46,655 bases of DNA from a bacterium (GTDB taxonomy: Bacteria > Krumholzibacteriota > Krumholzibacteriia > LZORAL124-64-63). A program made the position numbers and the translations under genes. Positions 35,182 to 43,603 of the stretch are shown here, in pieces (the stretch's first letter is position 1; the number at the start of each line of letters is the position of its first letter). The stretch spans positions 1-46,655 of the forward strand of contig PIVY01000012.1 in the NCBI GenBank assembly GCA_003353795.1, read 5' to 3'. The notes beneath the pieces were generated by a model, which was not told the origin of the DNA, did not search any database, and saw only the letters and a list, made by a program, of their open reading frames with translations.

Positions 35182-35210
35182 GGCGTACCTTCCGACAGGA
35201 GTTGTTGGGC

Positions 35211-35259
35211 AGGATATGGTTCACCGGGCGAGGCTTGTCAAACCCCAATGCCGGTGAAC
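35211..35259 (-). promoter_or_regulatory. Promoter of the decarboxylase operon with a flanking inverted repeat
   Basis: On the minus strand a consensus TTGACA (35236-35241) precedes a weak -10 (CATATC after 17 bases, or TATCCT after 19). A perfect 9-bp inverted repeat, GTTCACCGG at 35219-35227 and CCGGTGAAC at 35251-35259, brackets the -35 and spacer. The right half continues into the palindrome GAACGTTC. It could be an operator. Confidence 0.5.
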
Positions 35260-35362
35260 GTTCAAAAATTAACGGGCGCGTGATCGCACCCGAGGGTAGC
35301 GGCGCCCGGAATCCCATGCCAGCGAAATGTGAGCCCCCGAGTCTCGTATCGGGTTCGTGGGA

Positions 35363-36040
35363 TCAGAGCCAGAAGACCAGACTCACCAGTCCGATTCCCG
35401 AAGATTCCGACCAGCCGTGGCTCGAGAAGGACTTGCCGTGACCCTGTTCGAATTCGAGCTCGTCCTGTTCCTGGTTCGGTCGAGAGCGGCGCGTGGTGCG
35501 ATCGAAGTTGAACCAGTCGAACCGCACCCCGAACTCGGTTTCCAGGGAGACCCAGGGCTTGATGCGCCAGGTGGGGCGGAAGGCCAGGATGAGCTGGTAG
35601 GAGTTGGAGTAGACCGAGCGGTTCCAGACGTAGAACCCCTGGTTATGCTCCTCCCAGGAACGTTGCTCCTCCTTGCCGTCGCTCCAGGAGTAGGCGAAGG
35701 CGAGCATCAGCGGCAGGTCGACCTTGCTCCAGGACTTGAGGTTGCGCGCCACGTCGAGCCGGACCCAGCCCGACTCGATCTTGTCGTCGTCGGGCACGTT
35801 GCGCAGGCTGTCGGGCGTGCTTCCGGAGAACTCGTTCTCCTGCCACGACTCGCGATAGTAGAGGTTGTCGTTGGGCCGGGCGGCCAGTCCGACCTGCCAC
35901 TCCCCCAGTCGCACCCGGAACGTGGGCGCCTCCGACTGGCCCAGCCAGCCCAGTCCCCAGCGCGGCAGTGATTCGGTTTCGGCGGCGGCGCAACCGGCCA
36001 CCATGAGCGCCAAAACGCCCAGCAGTACTCCCCGATGCAT
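35363..36040 (-). CDS. Beta-barrel-like outer-membrane protein with a possible lipobox, hypothetical
   Basis: The 225-residue product starts with a signal sequence ending in LMVAGC, a plausible lipobox (Cys17). The remainder has alternating beta-strand pattern and many Trp/Tyr/Arg residues, ending in GLVSLVFWL, as in small outer-membrane barrels. The ATG at 36040 was chosen because AGGAG lies 8 bases upstream; this ribosome site overlaps the stop codon of the aminopeptidase gene, so the two genes form an operon. No family is recognised. Confidence 0.65.
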   Translation of the reverse strand: MHRGVLLGVLALMVAGCAAAETESLPRWGLGWLGQSEAPTFRVRLGEWQVGLAARPNDNLYYRESWQENEFSGSTPDSLRNVPDDDKIESGWVRLDVARNLKSWSKVDLPLMLAFAYSWSDGKEEQRSWEEHNQGFYVWNRSVYSNSYQLILAFRPTWRIKPWVSLETEFGVRFDWFNFDRTTRRSRPNQEQDELEFEQGHGKSFSSHGWSESSGIGLVSLVFWL

Positions 36041-36051
36041 GAATGTCGCTC

Positions 36052-37167
36052 CTACTTGAGGTTCTCGGGGTTCAGGCCCTCCAGCGCAGGCAGCACGAAG
36101 AGTCCGTCCTTGCGGATGACGGTGCCGTCGAAGCTGATCTCGCCACCGCCCCACTCGGGGGTCTGGATGTTGACGATGTCCCAGTGCAAGGCCGACTTGT
36201 TGCCGTTGTCGGCCGCTTCGTAGGCGTTGCCCGGAGTGAGGTGGAAGCTGCCGCCGATCTTCTCGTCGAAGAGCGTGTCGAGCATGGGCTTCTCGATGTA
36301 GGGATTGACGCCCAGGGCGAACTCGCCGAAGTAGCGACCGCCCTCGTCCACGTCGAGGAACTCGTTGAGCTTGGCCACGTCGCCGTCGCAGGCCGCGCCG
36401 ACGATCTTGCCGTCCTTCACGTCGAAGCGGATGTTCTGGAACTTGATGCCGCCCCGCATGGTGGCCGCGTTATAGGTGATGTGGCCGTTCATGCTGTCCC
36501 GCACCGGCGCAGTGTAGACCTCGCCGTCGGGAATGTTGCGGCCGCCGTCGCACTTCACCGCAGGCAGGCCGGCGATGGAAAACCTCAGATTGGTGCCCGG
36601 GCCGGTGAGGTGCACCTGGTCGGTCTTGTTGATGAGGTCGGCCAGGGGGTCCATGGCCTTGCTCATCTTGGCGTAGTCGAGGCAGCAGACGTCGAAGTAG
36701 AAATCGGCGAAGGTCTCCGTGGGCTGCTCGGCGAGCTGGGCCATGGCCGGGTTGGGGTAGCGCATGACACACCACTTCTTTTTCAGCCGCACGGGGATGT
36801 GGACCTCGTCCCAGTAGGCCTTGTCGTGCCACTTCATCTGCTCGCCGGGAATGTCGGCCAGGTCGTAGGGATTGGTGGAGCCGCGCACGCCGATGTAGGC
36901 GTCGACGTTCTCCATGATCGGGCGGTGGAACTTGCCCCAGGCCTGGAACTGCTCCTGGCCGGCGTGGCGGATGAACTGTCGGGCGAGTTCCTCGTCGTTG
37001 TAGTACCAGAAGGGCACGCCCCCCGCCTCGGTGGCAGCCTTGACCAGGGCCTTGCCCAGATCCATGGCGTGCAGACCCTTGATCTCGATGTAGATCTTCT
37101 CGCCCGGCTGGAGGTTGACGCTGTAGCTGACGAGTTGCTGAGCGAGCTTGGTATTGCGGGGATCCAT
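36052..37167 (-). CDS. M29-family aminopeptidase (AmpS/thermophilic type)
   Basis: The 371-residue product matches the dinuclear-metal M29 aminopeptidases in length and motifs: GKKIYIEIKG-like opening (GEKIYIEIKG), GTNLRFSIAG, the central NIPDGEVYTAP and the C-terminal SALHWDIVNI, where His and Asp are metal ligands. It releases N-terminal residues from peptides in the cytosol. The ATG at 37167 has AGGAGG 5 bases upstream. It is the first gene of a pair with the beta-barrel-like protein and is divergent from methylmalonyl-CoA epimerase. Confidence 0.92.
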   Translation of the reverse strand: MDPRNTKLAQQLVSYSVNLQPGEKIYIEIKGLHAMDLGKALVKAATEAGGVPFWYYNDEELARQFIRHAGQEQFQAWGKFHRPIMENVDAYIGVRGSTNPYDLADIPGEQMKWHDKAYWDEVHIPVRLKKKWCVMRYPNPAMAQLAEQPTETFADFYFDVCCLDYAKMSKAMDPLADLINKTDQVHLTGPGTNLRFSIAGLPAVKCDGGRNIPDGEVYTAPVRDSMNGHITYNAATMRGGIKFQNIRFDVKDGKIVGAACDGDVAKLNEFLDVDEGGRYFGEFALGVNPYIEKPMLDTLFDEKIGGSFHLTPGNAYEAADNGNKSALHWDIVNIQTPEWGGGEISFDGTVIRKDGLFVLPALEGLNPENLK

Positions 37168-37301
37168 GGCTACCTCCTGAGTGGTTAGACCTCGAATGTA
37201 ACGGACGGCCGCCGCTGCGGGCAACCGCCGACTTGCCGGGTCGCCGATCAGGACCTTACTTGGCGGCGAACGAGCGTCCCTCACCTCGTGAAAGGATCGT
37301 C

Positions 37302-37748
37302 ATGACCGGCCTTCCGGATCTGCCCGCCGGCGGCGCCGGCTTCGTCGACCACATCGGTATCGCCGTGGCCGACATGGATCAAGCCCTCGCCCTCTACCGC
37401 GACCTCATGGGCCTCGAGCTGGAACGCCTGGAAGAGGTGTCCAGCGAGAACGTTCGGGTCGCCATGCTCAAGCTCGACCGCACCGGCGCCGTGGGTCACG
37501 TGGAATTGCTGGCCCCCATGACCGACGACTGCAACATCGCCAAGTTCATCGCCAAGAAGGGACCGGGGCTGCACCACATCGCGTTCGCCGCCACGGATAC
37601 CGAGACCGTGATGCAGCGCTGCCGCGATGCGGGCCTGCGCCTGCTGGACGAGAGCCCGCGCACCGGTGCCGGCGGCAAGCAGATCGCCTTCCTGCATCCC
37701 AAGGATACCGGCGGGGTGCTCATGGAGATCTGCGCGGATCCGGTCTAG
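37302..37748 (+). CDS. mce: Methylmalonyl-CoA epimerase
   Basis: The 148-residue product is a vicinal-oxygen-chelate protein with paired beta-alpha-beta modules. Metal ligands fit the family: H17 in DHIGIAV, E68 in GHVELLAP, H91 or H92 in GLHHIAF, and E142 in LMEI. It interconverts the (R) and (S) forms of methylmalonyl-CoA, linking succinyl-CoA to propionyl-CoA. AAAGGA precedes the ATG. It lies 2.1 kb from the decarboxylase operon on the opposite strand, and its presence is the main reason to read that operon as methylmalonyl-CoA decarboxylase. Confidence 0.93.
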   Translation: MTGLPDLPAGGAGFVDHIGIAVADMDQALALYRDLMGLELERLEEVSSENVRVAMLKLDRTGAVGHVELLAPMTDDCNIAKFIAKKGPGLHHIAFAATDTETVMQRCRDAGLRLLDESPRTGAGGKQIAFLHPKDTGGVLMEICADPV

Positions 37749-37786
37749 ACCCGCGCAGTCGATGGCCGCCTCACGGACGGTCGTGC

Positions 37787-38458
37787 CTAGTCGCGAAGCT
37801 CGTAGACGCCGACGTCGGCGTGGCCGACGGTGCAGGGTGCCGGCGTGAGGTCCGGCTCGCCGGTGGGATTGAGCACGGCAGGCATGCAACCGGCGCCGAA
37901 GAGGTAGCCCTCCTGGCCGGCATCCACGGTGCCGACGTACACCATGCTGGCGTCGCAGCCGGGGCAACCCTCGGTCCGGTCGCAGCTCAGGAGTCCCGAG
38001 GGATCGAGGTCGAAGCGGACATCTGCGACCTCGCCCTGGAACATCACCTTCCACTTCACCAGCGCCAGGGGTCCCCCCACGACACGTTCGCCCGGGACGG
38101 TGCCCACCAGGCACTGGGTGGGCCGGCCCGCGAAGTCGCGGTAGGGAATGAGGTGCTGCTTCTCCACCGCGAGCGCCTTGGCGCCGCTGACCCGGAGCTC
38201 GAGTTCGTAGCCGCCCAGATCCAGGAACACGCCGCGCGGACCCTCCAACTCGTCGACGCCGTCGAGAACCGCGTAGACCTCCACCACGGTCAGGCCTCCT
38301 TCTCCAGGCGCGACCTCAGTCAGCGAGGTCAGATCGGGCGCCGCAGTGAACGACATCGAGATGTCGCCGTTGCAACCGCCGAAGATGGTGGCAGCCGCGG
38401 GCACGGCCGCAACGACCAGGCCGGCGACCAGGATCGCCGCGATGATGGAACGACGCAT
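37787..38458 (-). CDS. Secreted cysteine-containing protein, unknown function
   Basis: The 223-residue product has a signal peptide (about residues 1-23). Its mature part contains a segment TVVEVYAVLDGVDELEGPRGVFLDLGGYELELR that looks beta-rich, and seven cysteines, several clustered in LSCDRTEGCPGCDAS. Only one CxxC is present and no heme-type CxxCH. I do not recognise a family. It starts 12 bases after the second permease of the ABC exporter, which suggests co-transcription and possibly that it is handled by or interacts with that system. Confidence 0.7.
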   Translation of the reverse strand: MRRSIIAAILVAGLVVAAVPAAATIFGGCNGDISMSFTAAPDLTSLTEVAPGEGGLTVVEVYAVLDGVDELEGPRGVFLDLGGYELELRVSGAKALAVEKQHLIPYRDFAGRPTQCLVGTVPGERVVGGPLALVKWKVMFQGEVADVRFDLDPSGLLSCDRTEGCPGCDASMVYVGTVDAGQEGYLFGAGCMPAVLNPTGEPDLTPAPCTVGHADVGVYELRD

Positions 38459-38470
38459 GACCTCTCCTTT

Positions 38471-39322
38471 TCAGCTTCCGGTACTGGCGTAGCGCCGCAG
38501 GCCGGCACGCCAGATTGCGTAGGCGAGACTCGTGACGAGCAGTGCCACCAGGGGCGTGAGCAACGCCCAGCGTTGCACTCCGGGCCCATCCACGAACCAG
38601 GTGGCAGGCATGTAGGCCACCCAGGCGAAGGGCAGCACGAAGGTCAGGAAAATTTGCACCCAGCGACCATAGATGGTCAAGGGATAGCGCGCGAAACGGA
38701 TCACGTTGTAGACCGGCGGCGACAGTCCCATGCGGTCCTCGTGCCAGAACGACACGGCGGTCAGACCCAGGAAGACTCCCACGTAGATGACCGCAGCCGA
38801 CGGCACCACCACCGCGAACACCAGCGCGTCCAGCAGGTCCGGTTGTAGATCGAGTCGGCCGGCGGCGAAGATCATGATCCCCGTGCCGAGGATGATCTCG
38901 TTGAGCCCCGACACGTTGAATGATTCGGAGAGCACCTGCGCCAGCGGATTGATGGGTCGCACCAGGACGCGGTCCAGATTGCCGTCGGCGATGTAGTGCT
39001 CGGCGAAGCGATAGAGATTGATGCTGATGACGTTGAACATGCCCAGGGGCAGCAGGCTGAAGCCGTAGATGAACAGCACCTGCTCGAAGCTCCAGCCCAT
39101 GAGGGCGTCGACCTTGCTGAACAGGACCGTGAGCGTGGTCAACTGCACGCCGATGGCGAAGAGATTGGCGCCCAGATCCACCAGGAAATCCACGCGGTAG
39201 GCCAGGCGCATCTTGAGGAACTGGGCGAAGTAGGCCCCCACGATCCCCAGCTGTCGCCGGACTCGTTCCGGGCGCGACCGTTGCGGCCCCGGGGCCAGGA
39301 TCACCGGTGGCAGGGGGCTCAT
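38471..39322 (-). CDS. ABC-2 type exporter permease, second subunit
   Basis: The 283-residue product has six hydrophobic segments, the motif FSKVDALMGWSFEQVLFIYG and GNLDRVLVRPINPLAQVL, typical of the ABC-2 family (DUF990-like) permeases that pair with a second, related permease. The ATG overlaps the lipoprotein stop codon by 4 bases (ATGA). It would form a heterodimer with the permease at 39975-40856 and be powered by the ATPase at 40849-41895. A longer upstream reading overlaps the lipoprotein gene and has no ribosome site. The substrate is unknown. Confidence 0.88.
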   Translation of the reverse strand: MSPLPPVILAPGPQRSRPERVRRQLGIVGAYFAQFLKMRLAYRVDFLVDLGANLFAIGVQLTTLTVLFSKVDALMGWSFEQVLFIYGFSLLPLGMFNVISINLYRFAEHYIADGNLDRVLVRPINPLAQVLSESFNVSGLNEIILGTGIMIFAAGRLDLQPDLLDALVFAVVVPSAAVIYVGVFLGLTAVSFWHEDRMGLSPPVYNVIRFARYPLTIYGRWVQIFLTFVLPFAWVAYMPATWFVDGPGVQRWALLTPLVALLVTSLAYAIWRAGLRRYASTGS

Positions 39323-39975
39323 GGCCGACCTCCGGTCTCGCGCCAAACGGCCGGCAGGCTCCGCGGATCCACCACACGGTAGTGGGGCGCGTGGTGCTGG
39401 CGGTAGCTGTCGCTGTGATGGACGGCCGGCCAGCCGTGGCCGCGCTCGCGCTCCAGGGCAGCGAGATCGGCCGACGTGAAATATCCTCGCCAGAGCGCCG
39501 TGTCGGCCTTCACCGCCGACCAGATGTCCGCCAGGAGCGCCGGCTCGCGATCCCAGCGCTGACTCGTCCGAACGAACGCCGCCGCCACGGTGTCGAGCGC
39601 CGCGCTTACGGCGTCCGGTTCGGCCCCAGCCACCAGATCGCGCAATCGCGCGAGGTCGAGCCGCACCAGACGACCGTCGGGTCGTAGCGGCGCCAGGAGA
39701 GGCGGCCGATCGTCGGGCGTCACCGCCGGCAACTCGTCCCATTCGCGGCGGAGCCAGCCCAGGGCGTGCGCCGCGTCCGGCACCGCGTGGGCCGGCCCCA
39801 TGATGCCCTGATGGAGGAACTTGTAGAGGTCGTCGGGGCTATCGATCAGGGCGCGGTCGAGTTCGGCGGCGAGCAAAGGGCGCCATTGGTCGTAACCGAG
39901 CGGCGCGTCGTCGCCGCAACCGGCGATGGTCGCAACGAGCAACAGGAACGGCAGGGCCGCCACCATGCGCATCAT
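39319..39975 (-). CDS. Lipoprotein encoded between the two exporter permeases
   Basis: The 218-residue product has a lipoprotein signal ending in VATIAGC (lipobox Cys19 counting from the first of three close ATGs). The mature part is helical, rich in Leu, Asp and Arg, without a catalytic motif I know; it contains a stretch HHSDSYRQHHAPHYRV near the C-terminus with several His that could bind metal. GGGAGG is directly upstream. It shares one base with the stop of the first permease and four with the start of the second, so all are coupled. It may be a periplasmic or outer-membrane partner of the exporter. Confidence 0.75.
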   Translation of the reverse strand: MMRMVAALPFLLLVATIAGCGDDAPLGYDQWRPLLAAELDRALIDSPDDLYKFLHQGIMGPAHAVPDAAHALGWLRREWDELPAVTPDDRPPLLAPLRPDGRLVRLDLARLRDLVAGAEPDAVSAALDTVAAAFVRTSQRWDREPALLADIWSAVKADTALWRGYFTSADLAALERERGHGWPAVHHSDSYRQHHAPHYRVVDPRSLPAVWRETGGRP

Positions 39976-40856
39976 CAGCCTCCCTGCAGGGTCACTTGCC
40001 GCACGGCCCGGTTCCAGAGCCAGCGCCCGACCAGGAACATGCCCACGGCCCAGGCCGCCTGCACGATCAGCGCCTCGGCCAGGTCCGGGCCCGTGCGTTT
40101 GCCGAGATAGATGGTGACCGGCACGAAGCTCAATCCCTGGAACGGCAGCCAGGCCACCACGGTCTGGAACCACTCGGGGAAGAAGGTGAAGGGCACGAGC
40201 ACGCCCGAGAGGAAATCCATGCTGATGTGCTTGGCCCGGATCACGCCGGTGATGTTCTTGAGGTAGAACGCCAGGCAGCCCACCAGGAAGTTGAGCTGGC
40301 TATTCATGATCAGAGCCAGGGTGAAGCTGAGCACGGTCCAGCCGTAGAGCGCCGGATCGGGCGGGCCGTGGATCCCGAACAGCGGCACCACCACCACCAT
40401 GATGGGCACGGTGAACATCAGCAGCCGGAACGCCGCCTCGCCGATCGCCTCGAACATCATCACCGTCTGCACGTGGAACGGCTTGATGAGTTGCATGGCG
40501 ATCTCGCCCTGTTGCACCTGGTGCGACAGGGTGCGGTCGATGTTGTTGAAGGTGAAGCTGCGGCCGATCCAGGCGACGGCGATGTAGGTGATCATCTCGG
40601 CGAGCGTGAAACCGCCGATCTCCACCGAGCCCGCCTCGGCCCGGCTGGCGAAGAGCGCGCGATAGAGATAGGCGTTGCCGGCCACGAAGATGGTGTAGGA
40701 GATGACGCCCGTGTAGTAGCGCAGCCGGTAGGCCAGGAACTTGAGGAACGCCAGCCGCACGAAACCGAGATAGAGCCGCACGCTGCCTCCGCGCTCGCGC
40801 CGCCAGGGCGCCAGCGTCACCTCGTAGGTCGGCGCGGTGGCCGTGCGATCACTCAC
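39975..40856 (-). CDS. ABC-2 type exporter permease, first subunit
   Basis: The 293-residue product has six membrane segments and the family's LAYRLRYYTGVISY and QQGEIAMQLIKP motifs, homologous in layout to the second permease (compare QGEIAMQLIKP with DGNLDRVLVRP). The gene overlaps the ATPase gene by 8 bases. Together they form a heterodimeric exporter of the kind often tied to natural-product, lipid or glycan export. The substrate is not evident from the sequence. Confidence 0.88.
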   Translation of the reverse strand: MSDRTATAPTYEVTLAPWRRERGGSVRLYLGFVRLAFLKFLAYRLRYYTGVISYTIFVAGNAYLYRALFASRAEAGSVEIGGFTLAEMITYIAVAWIGRSFTFNNIDRTLSHQVQQGEIAMQLIKPFHVQTVMMFEAIGEAAFRLLMFTVPIMVVVVPLFGIHGPPDPALYGWTVLSFTLALIMNSQLNFLVGCLAFYLKNITGVIRAKHISMDFLSGVLVPFTFFPEWFQTVVAWLPFQGLSFVPVTIYLGKRTGPDLAEALIVQAAWAVGMFLVGRWLWNRAVRQVTLQGG

Positions 40857-41895
40857 CGGTCAGCTCCGGCACGGGGGCCATGCCCTCGCGATAGATGCGG
40901 CGGACCACGTCCTCGATGGCGGGCTCGGTCAGGACCATGTCGCGCAGTCGGTGGTTGGCGACCACCACCGAGAGGATGGCCGCCGCTGTGGTCTCGGCCC
41001 GGGAAAACATGGCGCAGTGACGGTGCCCGGGCGTGTCCGCGGCAGCCGGATCGTGATCCCAGATCACCGGCAGGTCTCCCGTCAGCCGGGCCAGGTCGGA
41101 AGCGGACGCGGGTTCGGCCAGGTCCAGGCAGAGGCGCAGGCGATGGCCCGGACCGCGGCGCAGGTCTTCCAGCAGGCCGTCGTACAGTACCTTGCCGTGA
41201 TCGATGATGATGATGCGGCGGCAGAGCTGTTCGATGTCGCCGAGATCATGGGTGGTGAGGATCACCGTGACGCCCAGATTGTCGCGGGCCTCGCGCAGAA
41301 AGTCGCGCACGTTCTCCTTGGCCACCACGTCGAGGCCGATGGTGGGTTCGTCCAGGAACAGCACCTTGGGCTCGTGCAGCAACGCCGCGGCCAGGTCGCA
41401 GCGCATGCGCTGTCCCAGGCTGAGCTTGCGTACCGGCTGGTGGAGAAATTCCTCGAGGCCCAGCAACTCGTCGAAGACGCGCATCTGGCGCTTGTAGCGA
41501 TCCTCGCTGACCTCGTAGATGCGCTGCAGCAGGCGGAAGCTCTCGACCACCGCCAGGTCCCACCAGAGCTGGGTGCGCTGGCCGAAGACCACGCCGATGT
41601 GTCGGGTGTAGCTCTGTCGCTGCCGGTAGGGCACCAGCCCGCCCACGCGGACCTCGCCCGAAGTGGGAGTGAGGATACCGGTGAGCATCTTGATGGTGGT
41701 CGACTTGCCGGCGCCGTTGGCCCCGATGTAGCCCACCATCTCGCCCTGGTCGATGCAGAACGACACCTCGTCCACCGCACGCAAGGTGTGCTTGCGGGGC
41801 TTGACCAGGTCGGCCAGCCCGCCGAGGACGCCCTCGCGCCGCCGGGTGAGCCGGTAATCCTTGGTCAGGGATTGCGCGGTGATCAGTTCGGCCAT
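40849..41895 (-). CDS. ABC-2 exporter ATP-binding subunit
   Basis: The 348-residue product has Walker A GANGAGKS (58-65), signature LSLGQ (158-162), Walker B VLFLDEP (178-184) and the switch His in TTHD. A C-terminal extension of about 100 residues beyond the nucleotide-binding core is typical of this DUF990-linked subgroup. The ATG at 41895 lies 1 base after the xseB stop; an upstream ATG would run into xseB. It energises the two permeases encoded downstream. Confidence 0.93.
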   Translation of the reverse strand: MAELITAQSLTKDYRLTRRREGVLGGLADLVKPRKHTLRAVDEVSFCIDQGEMVGYIGANGAGKSTTIKMLTGILTPTSGEVRVGGLVPYRQRQSYTRHIGVVFGQRTQLWWDLAVVESFRLLQRIYEVSEDRYKRQMRVFDELLGLEEFLHQPVRKLSLGQRMRCDLAAALLHEPKVLFLDEPTIGLDVVAKENVRDFLREARDNLGVTVILTTHDLGDIEQLCRRIIIIDHGKVLYDGLLEDLRRGPGHRLRLCLDLAEPASASDLARLTGDLPVIWDHDPAAADTPGHRHCAMFSRAETTAAAILSVVVANHRLRDMVLTEPAIEDVVRRIYREGMAPVPELTGE

Positions 41896-41896
41896 G

Positions 41897-42169
41897 TCAG
41901 AACGGCGGATCGTCGGTGTCGGGCGTCGGTGCCTCAACGTCGGCCGGGGCGGATGGTTCGAGCTGGCTCACCAGCTCCCGCACCTCGCCGTCGGTCTTCT
42001 CGAGACGGGCGCGGCAGGTGGAGATCAATTCCACCGCGCGCTTGACCTCGCCGGCCAGTTCGTCCACGTCGGTCTGCTCGTTCTCGAGGCGGGTCACGAT
42101 GCCCTCGACCTCGGATACGGCCTCGCTAAAAGAGAGCTTGCTGACCGGGGTCTTCTTCTTCTCCGCCAC
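41897..42169 (-). CDS. xseB: Exodeoxyribonuclease VII small subunit
   Basis: The 90-residue product has the helical XseB core (LSFSEAVSEVEGIVTRLE ... VELISTCRARLEK) followed by an acidic, Pro-rich tail. With XseA it forms the nuclease that degrades single-stranded DNA. The GTG at 42169 has GGGAGG 5 bases upstream. It overlaps the end of xseA by 44 bases, so the two are coupled. Confidence 0.93.
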   Translation of the reverse strand: MAEKKKTPVSKLSFSEAVSEVEGIVTRLENEQTDVDELAGEVKRAVELISTCRARLEKTDGEVRELVSQLEPSAPADVEAPTPDTDDPPF

Positions 42170-43589
42170 CTCGTCCTCCCTTCCTGGCGGGCCGCGGCCC
42201 GCTGACGATGCTGGTGATGTCGCCGTCGGCGAAGCGGGTACGCAGGGTCTGGCCAGGCCGGACCTGGGCCGCCCGCGCGAGCGGCTCGCCATTGGCGCCG
42301 ACGGTCAGGGTGAAGCCCCGCTCGAGGAGCCGGCGAGGATCGAGGAGCCGGACCTTGTCGGCCAGCGCGTCGAGACGCCGGCGCGTTTCGGCCGAGGAAC
42401 GAGGCGCTTCACGGCCCAGTCGACTGGCAAGATAGTCGGTCTGACGCCGGCCCGCCTCCAGTCGGCGACCGGCTCCCGCAGCGGTCCTGAGCGCCGTGGC
42501 CTGGAGCCGCTGCTGCCATCGCGCCGCCACCCGGCCGGTGCGAACCTCGAGGGTCGCCGTCAGCCCGTGGATCCGGTTCTGCGCATCTCGGAGCACGCCG
42601 GTCACCAGCCGCGCGAGACGGTCGCCGGCCTCGAGGTCCCGCCGGGCGCCGTCGAGGCGAATCAGCGCCGCCGTGGCAAGTGCCGCAGCCGCCGACTCCA
42701 GGCGTTCGGCCTGCCGCAGAATCCGGCCGGTGAGGAACTCGGCCGCCGCGGTGGGAGTCTTGCATCGCGTGTGGGCGCAGAGGTCGGCGAGGCTGGTATC
42801 GATCTCGTGGCCGATGGCCGTCAGCACGGGTTGCGGGCAACGGGCCACCGCCGCGCAGAGATCCTGCTGATCGAACCAGCTCAGGTCGGCACGGGAACCG
42901 CCGCCGCGAGTGATCACGATGACGTCGCGATCACCGCCGGCGAGGTGTTTCAATGCGGCGATGATCTGGGGCGCGGTCTGCTCCCCCTGCATGCGGCAGT
43001 CCACGAGCTGGACGTCGAAAGGAAAGCCGGAGCCCTCGAGCCCGGTGCGGAAATCCTTCTCGGCGGCGCTGCCCCGACTGGTGAGCAGCCCCACGCGCAG
43101 GGGAAGCTCCGCCAGCGGAAGCTGGGCGTTGAGGGTGAGCAGGCCTTCCTTCTCGAGCCAGGCCAGCACCTGGCGGCGGCGGGCCTCGAGCTGTCCCAGG
43201 GAGAACTCGGGATCGATTCCCACGACCTTCAGGTTGATCTTGCCGAAGGGTGGGTAGAAGTCGATGCGGCAGAGCAGACAGACCTCCAGCTTGTCCTGGA
43301 GGCGGAACGTGGGATCGGAACCGTCGAGGTAGCGGCCGAGGCCGAACCTGTCGCGGTCCCAGCCCATGATCGAGGCGGGAATCTGGTACTTGGCGGCGCC
43401 CTGGTCAGTGCCCTCGTGCAGTTCGAAGTACACGTGCTTGCGGCGGGCGCTGTCCAGGGGCAGACGCTGCACCTCGCCCTTGACCCACACCGGTTCGGGG
43501 AACGCGGTCTGCAGGGCGCCCTGGATGGATTCGTTGAGCTGCCGCACGCTCAGCACGCGGCGCTGGTCTGTGGAAATCGGTTCGATCAT
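42126..43589 (-). CDS. xseA: Exodeoxyribonuclease VII large subunit
   Basis: The 487-residue product has an N-terminal OB-fold (LSVRQLNESIQGALQ ... VWVKGEV), the catalytic central domain with VGLLTSRGSAAEKDF, ITRGGGSRADL and AIGHEIDTSLAD, and the coiled-coil C-terminal region. These are the hallmarks of XseA. Length is normal. It acts in DNA repair and mismatch correction. It is 14 bases downstream of the MATE gene and overlaps xseB. Confidence 0.96.
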   Translation of the reverse strand: MIEPISTDQRRVLSVRQLNESIQGALQTAFPEPVWVKGEVQRLPLDSARRKHVYFELHEGTDQGAAKYQIPASIMGWDRDRFGLGRYLDGSDPTFRLQDKLEVCLLCRIDFYPPFGKINLKVVGIDPEFSLGQLEARRRQVLAWLEKEGLLTLNAQLPLAELPLRVGLLTSRGSAAEKDFRTGLEGSGFPFDVQLVDCRMQGEQTAPQIIAALKHLAGGDRDVIVITRGGGSRADLSWFDQQDLCAAVARCPQPVLTAIGHEIDTSLADLCAHTRCKTPTAAAEFLTGRILRQAERLESAAAALATAALIRLDGARRDLEAGDRLARLVTGVLRDAQNRIHGLTATLEVRTGRVAARWQQRLQATALRTAAGAGRRLEAGRRQTDYLASRLGREAPRSSAETRRRLDALADKVRLLDPRRLLERGFTLTVGANGEPLARAAQVRPGQTLRTRFADGDITSIVSGPRPARKGGRGGGEEEDPGQQALF

Positions 43590-43603
43590 CCGGGCATCCT
43601 ACC

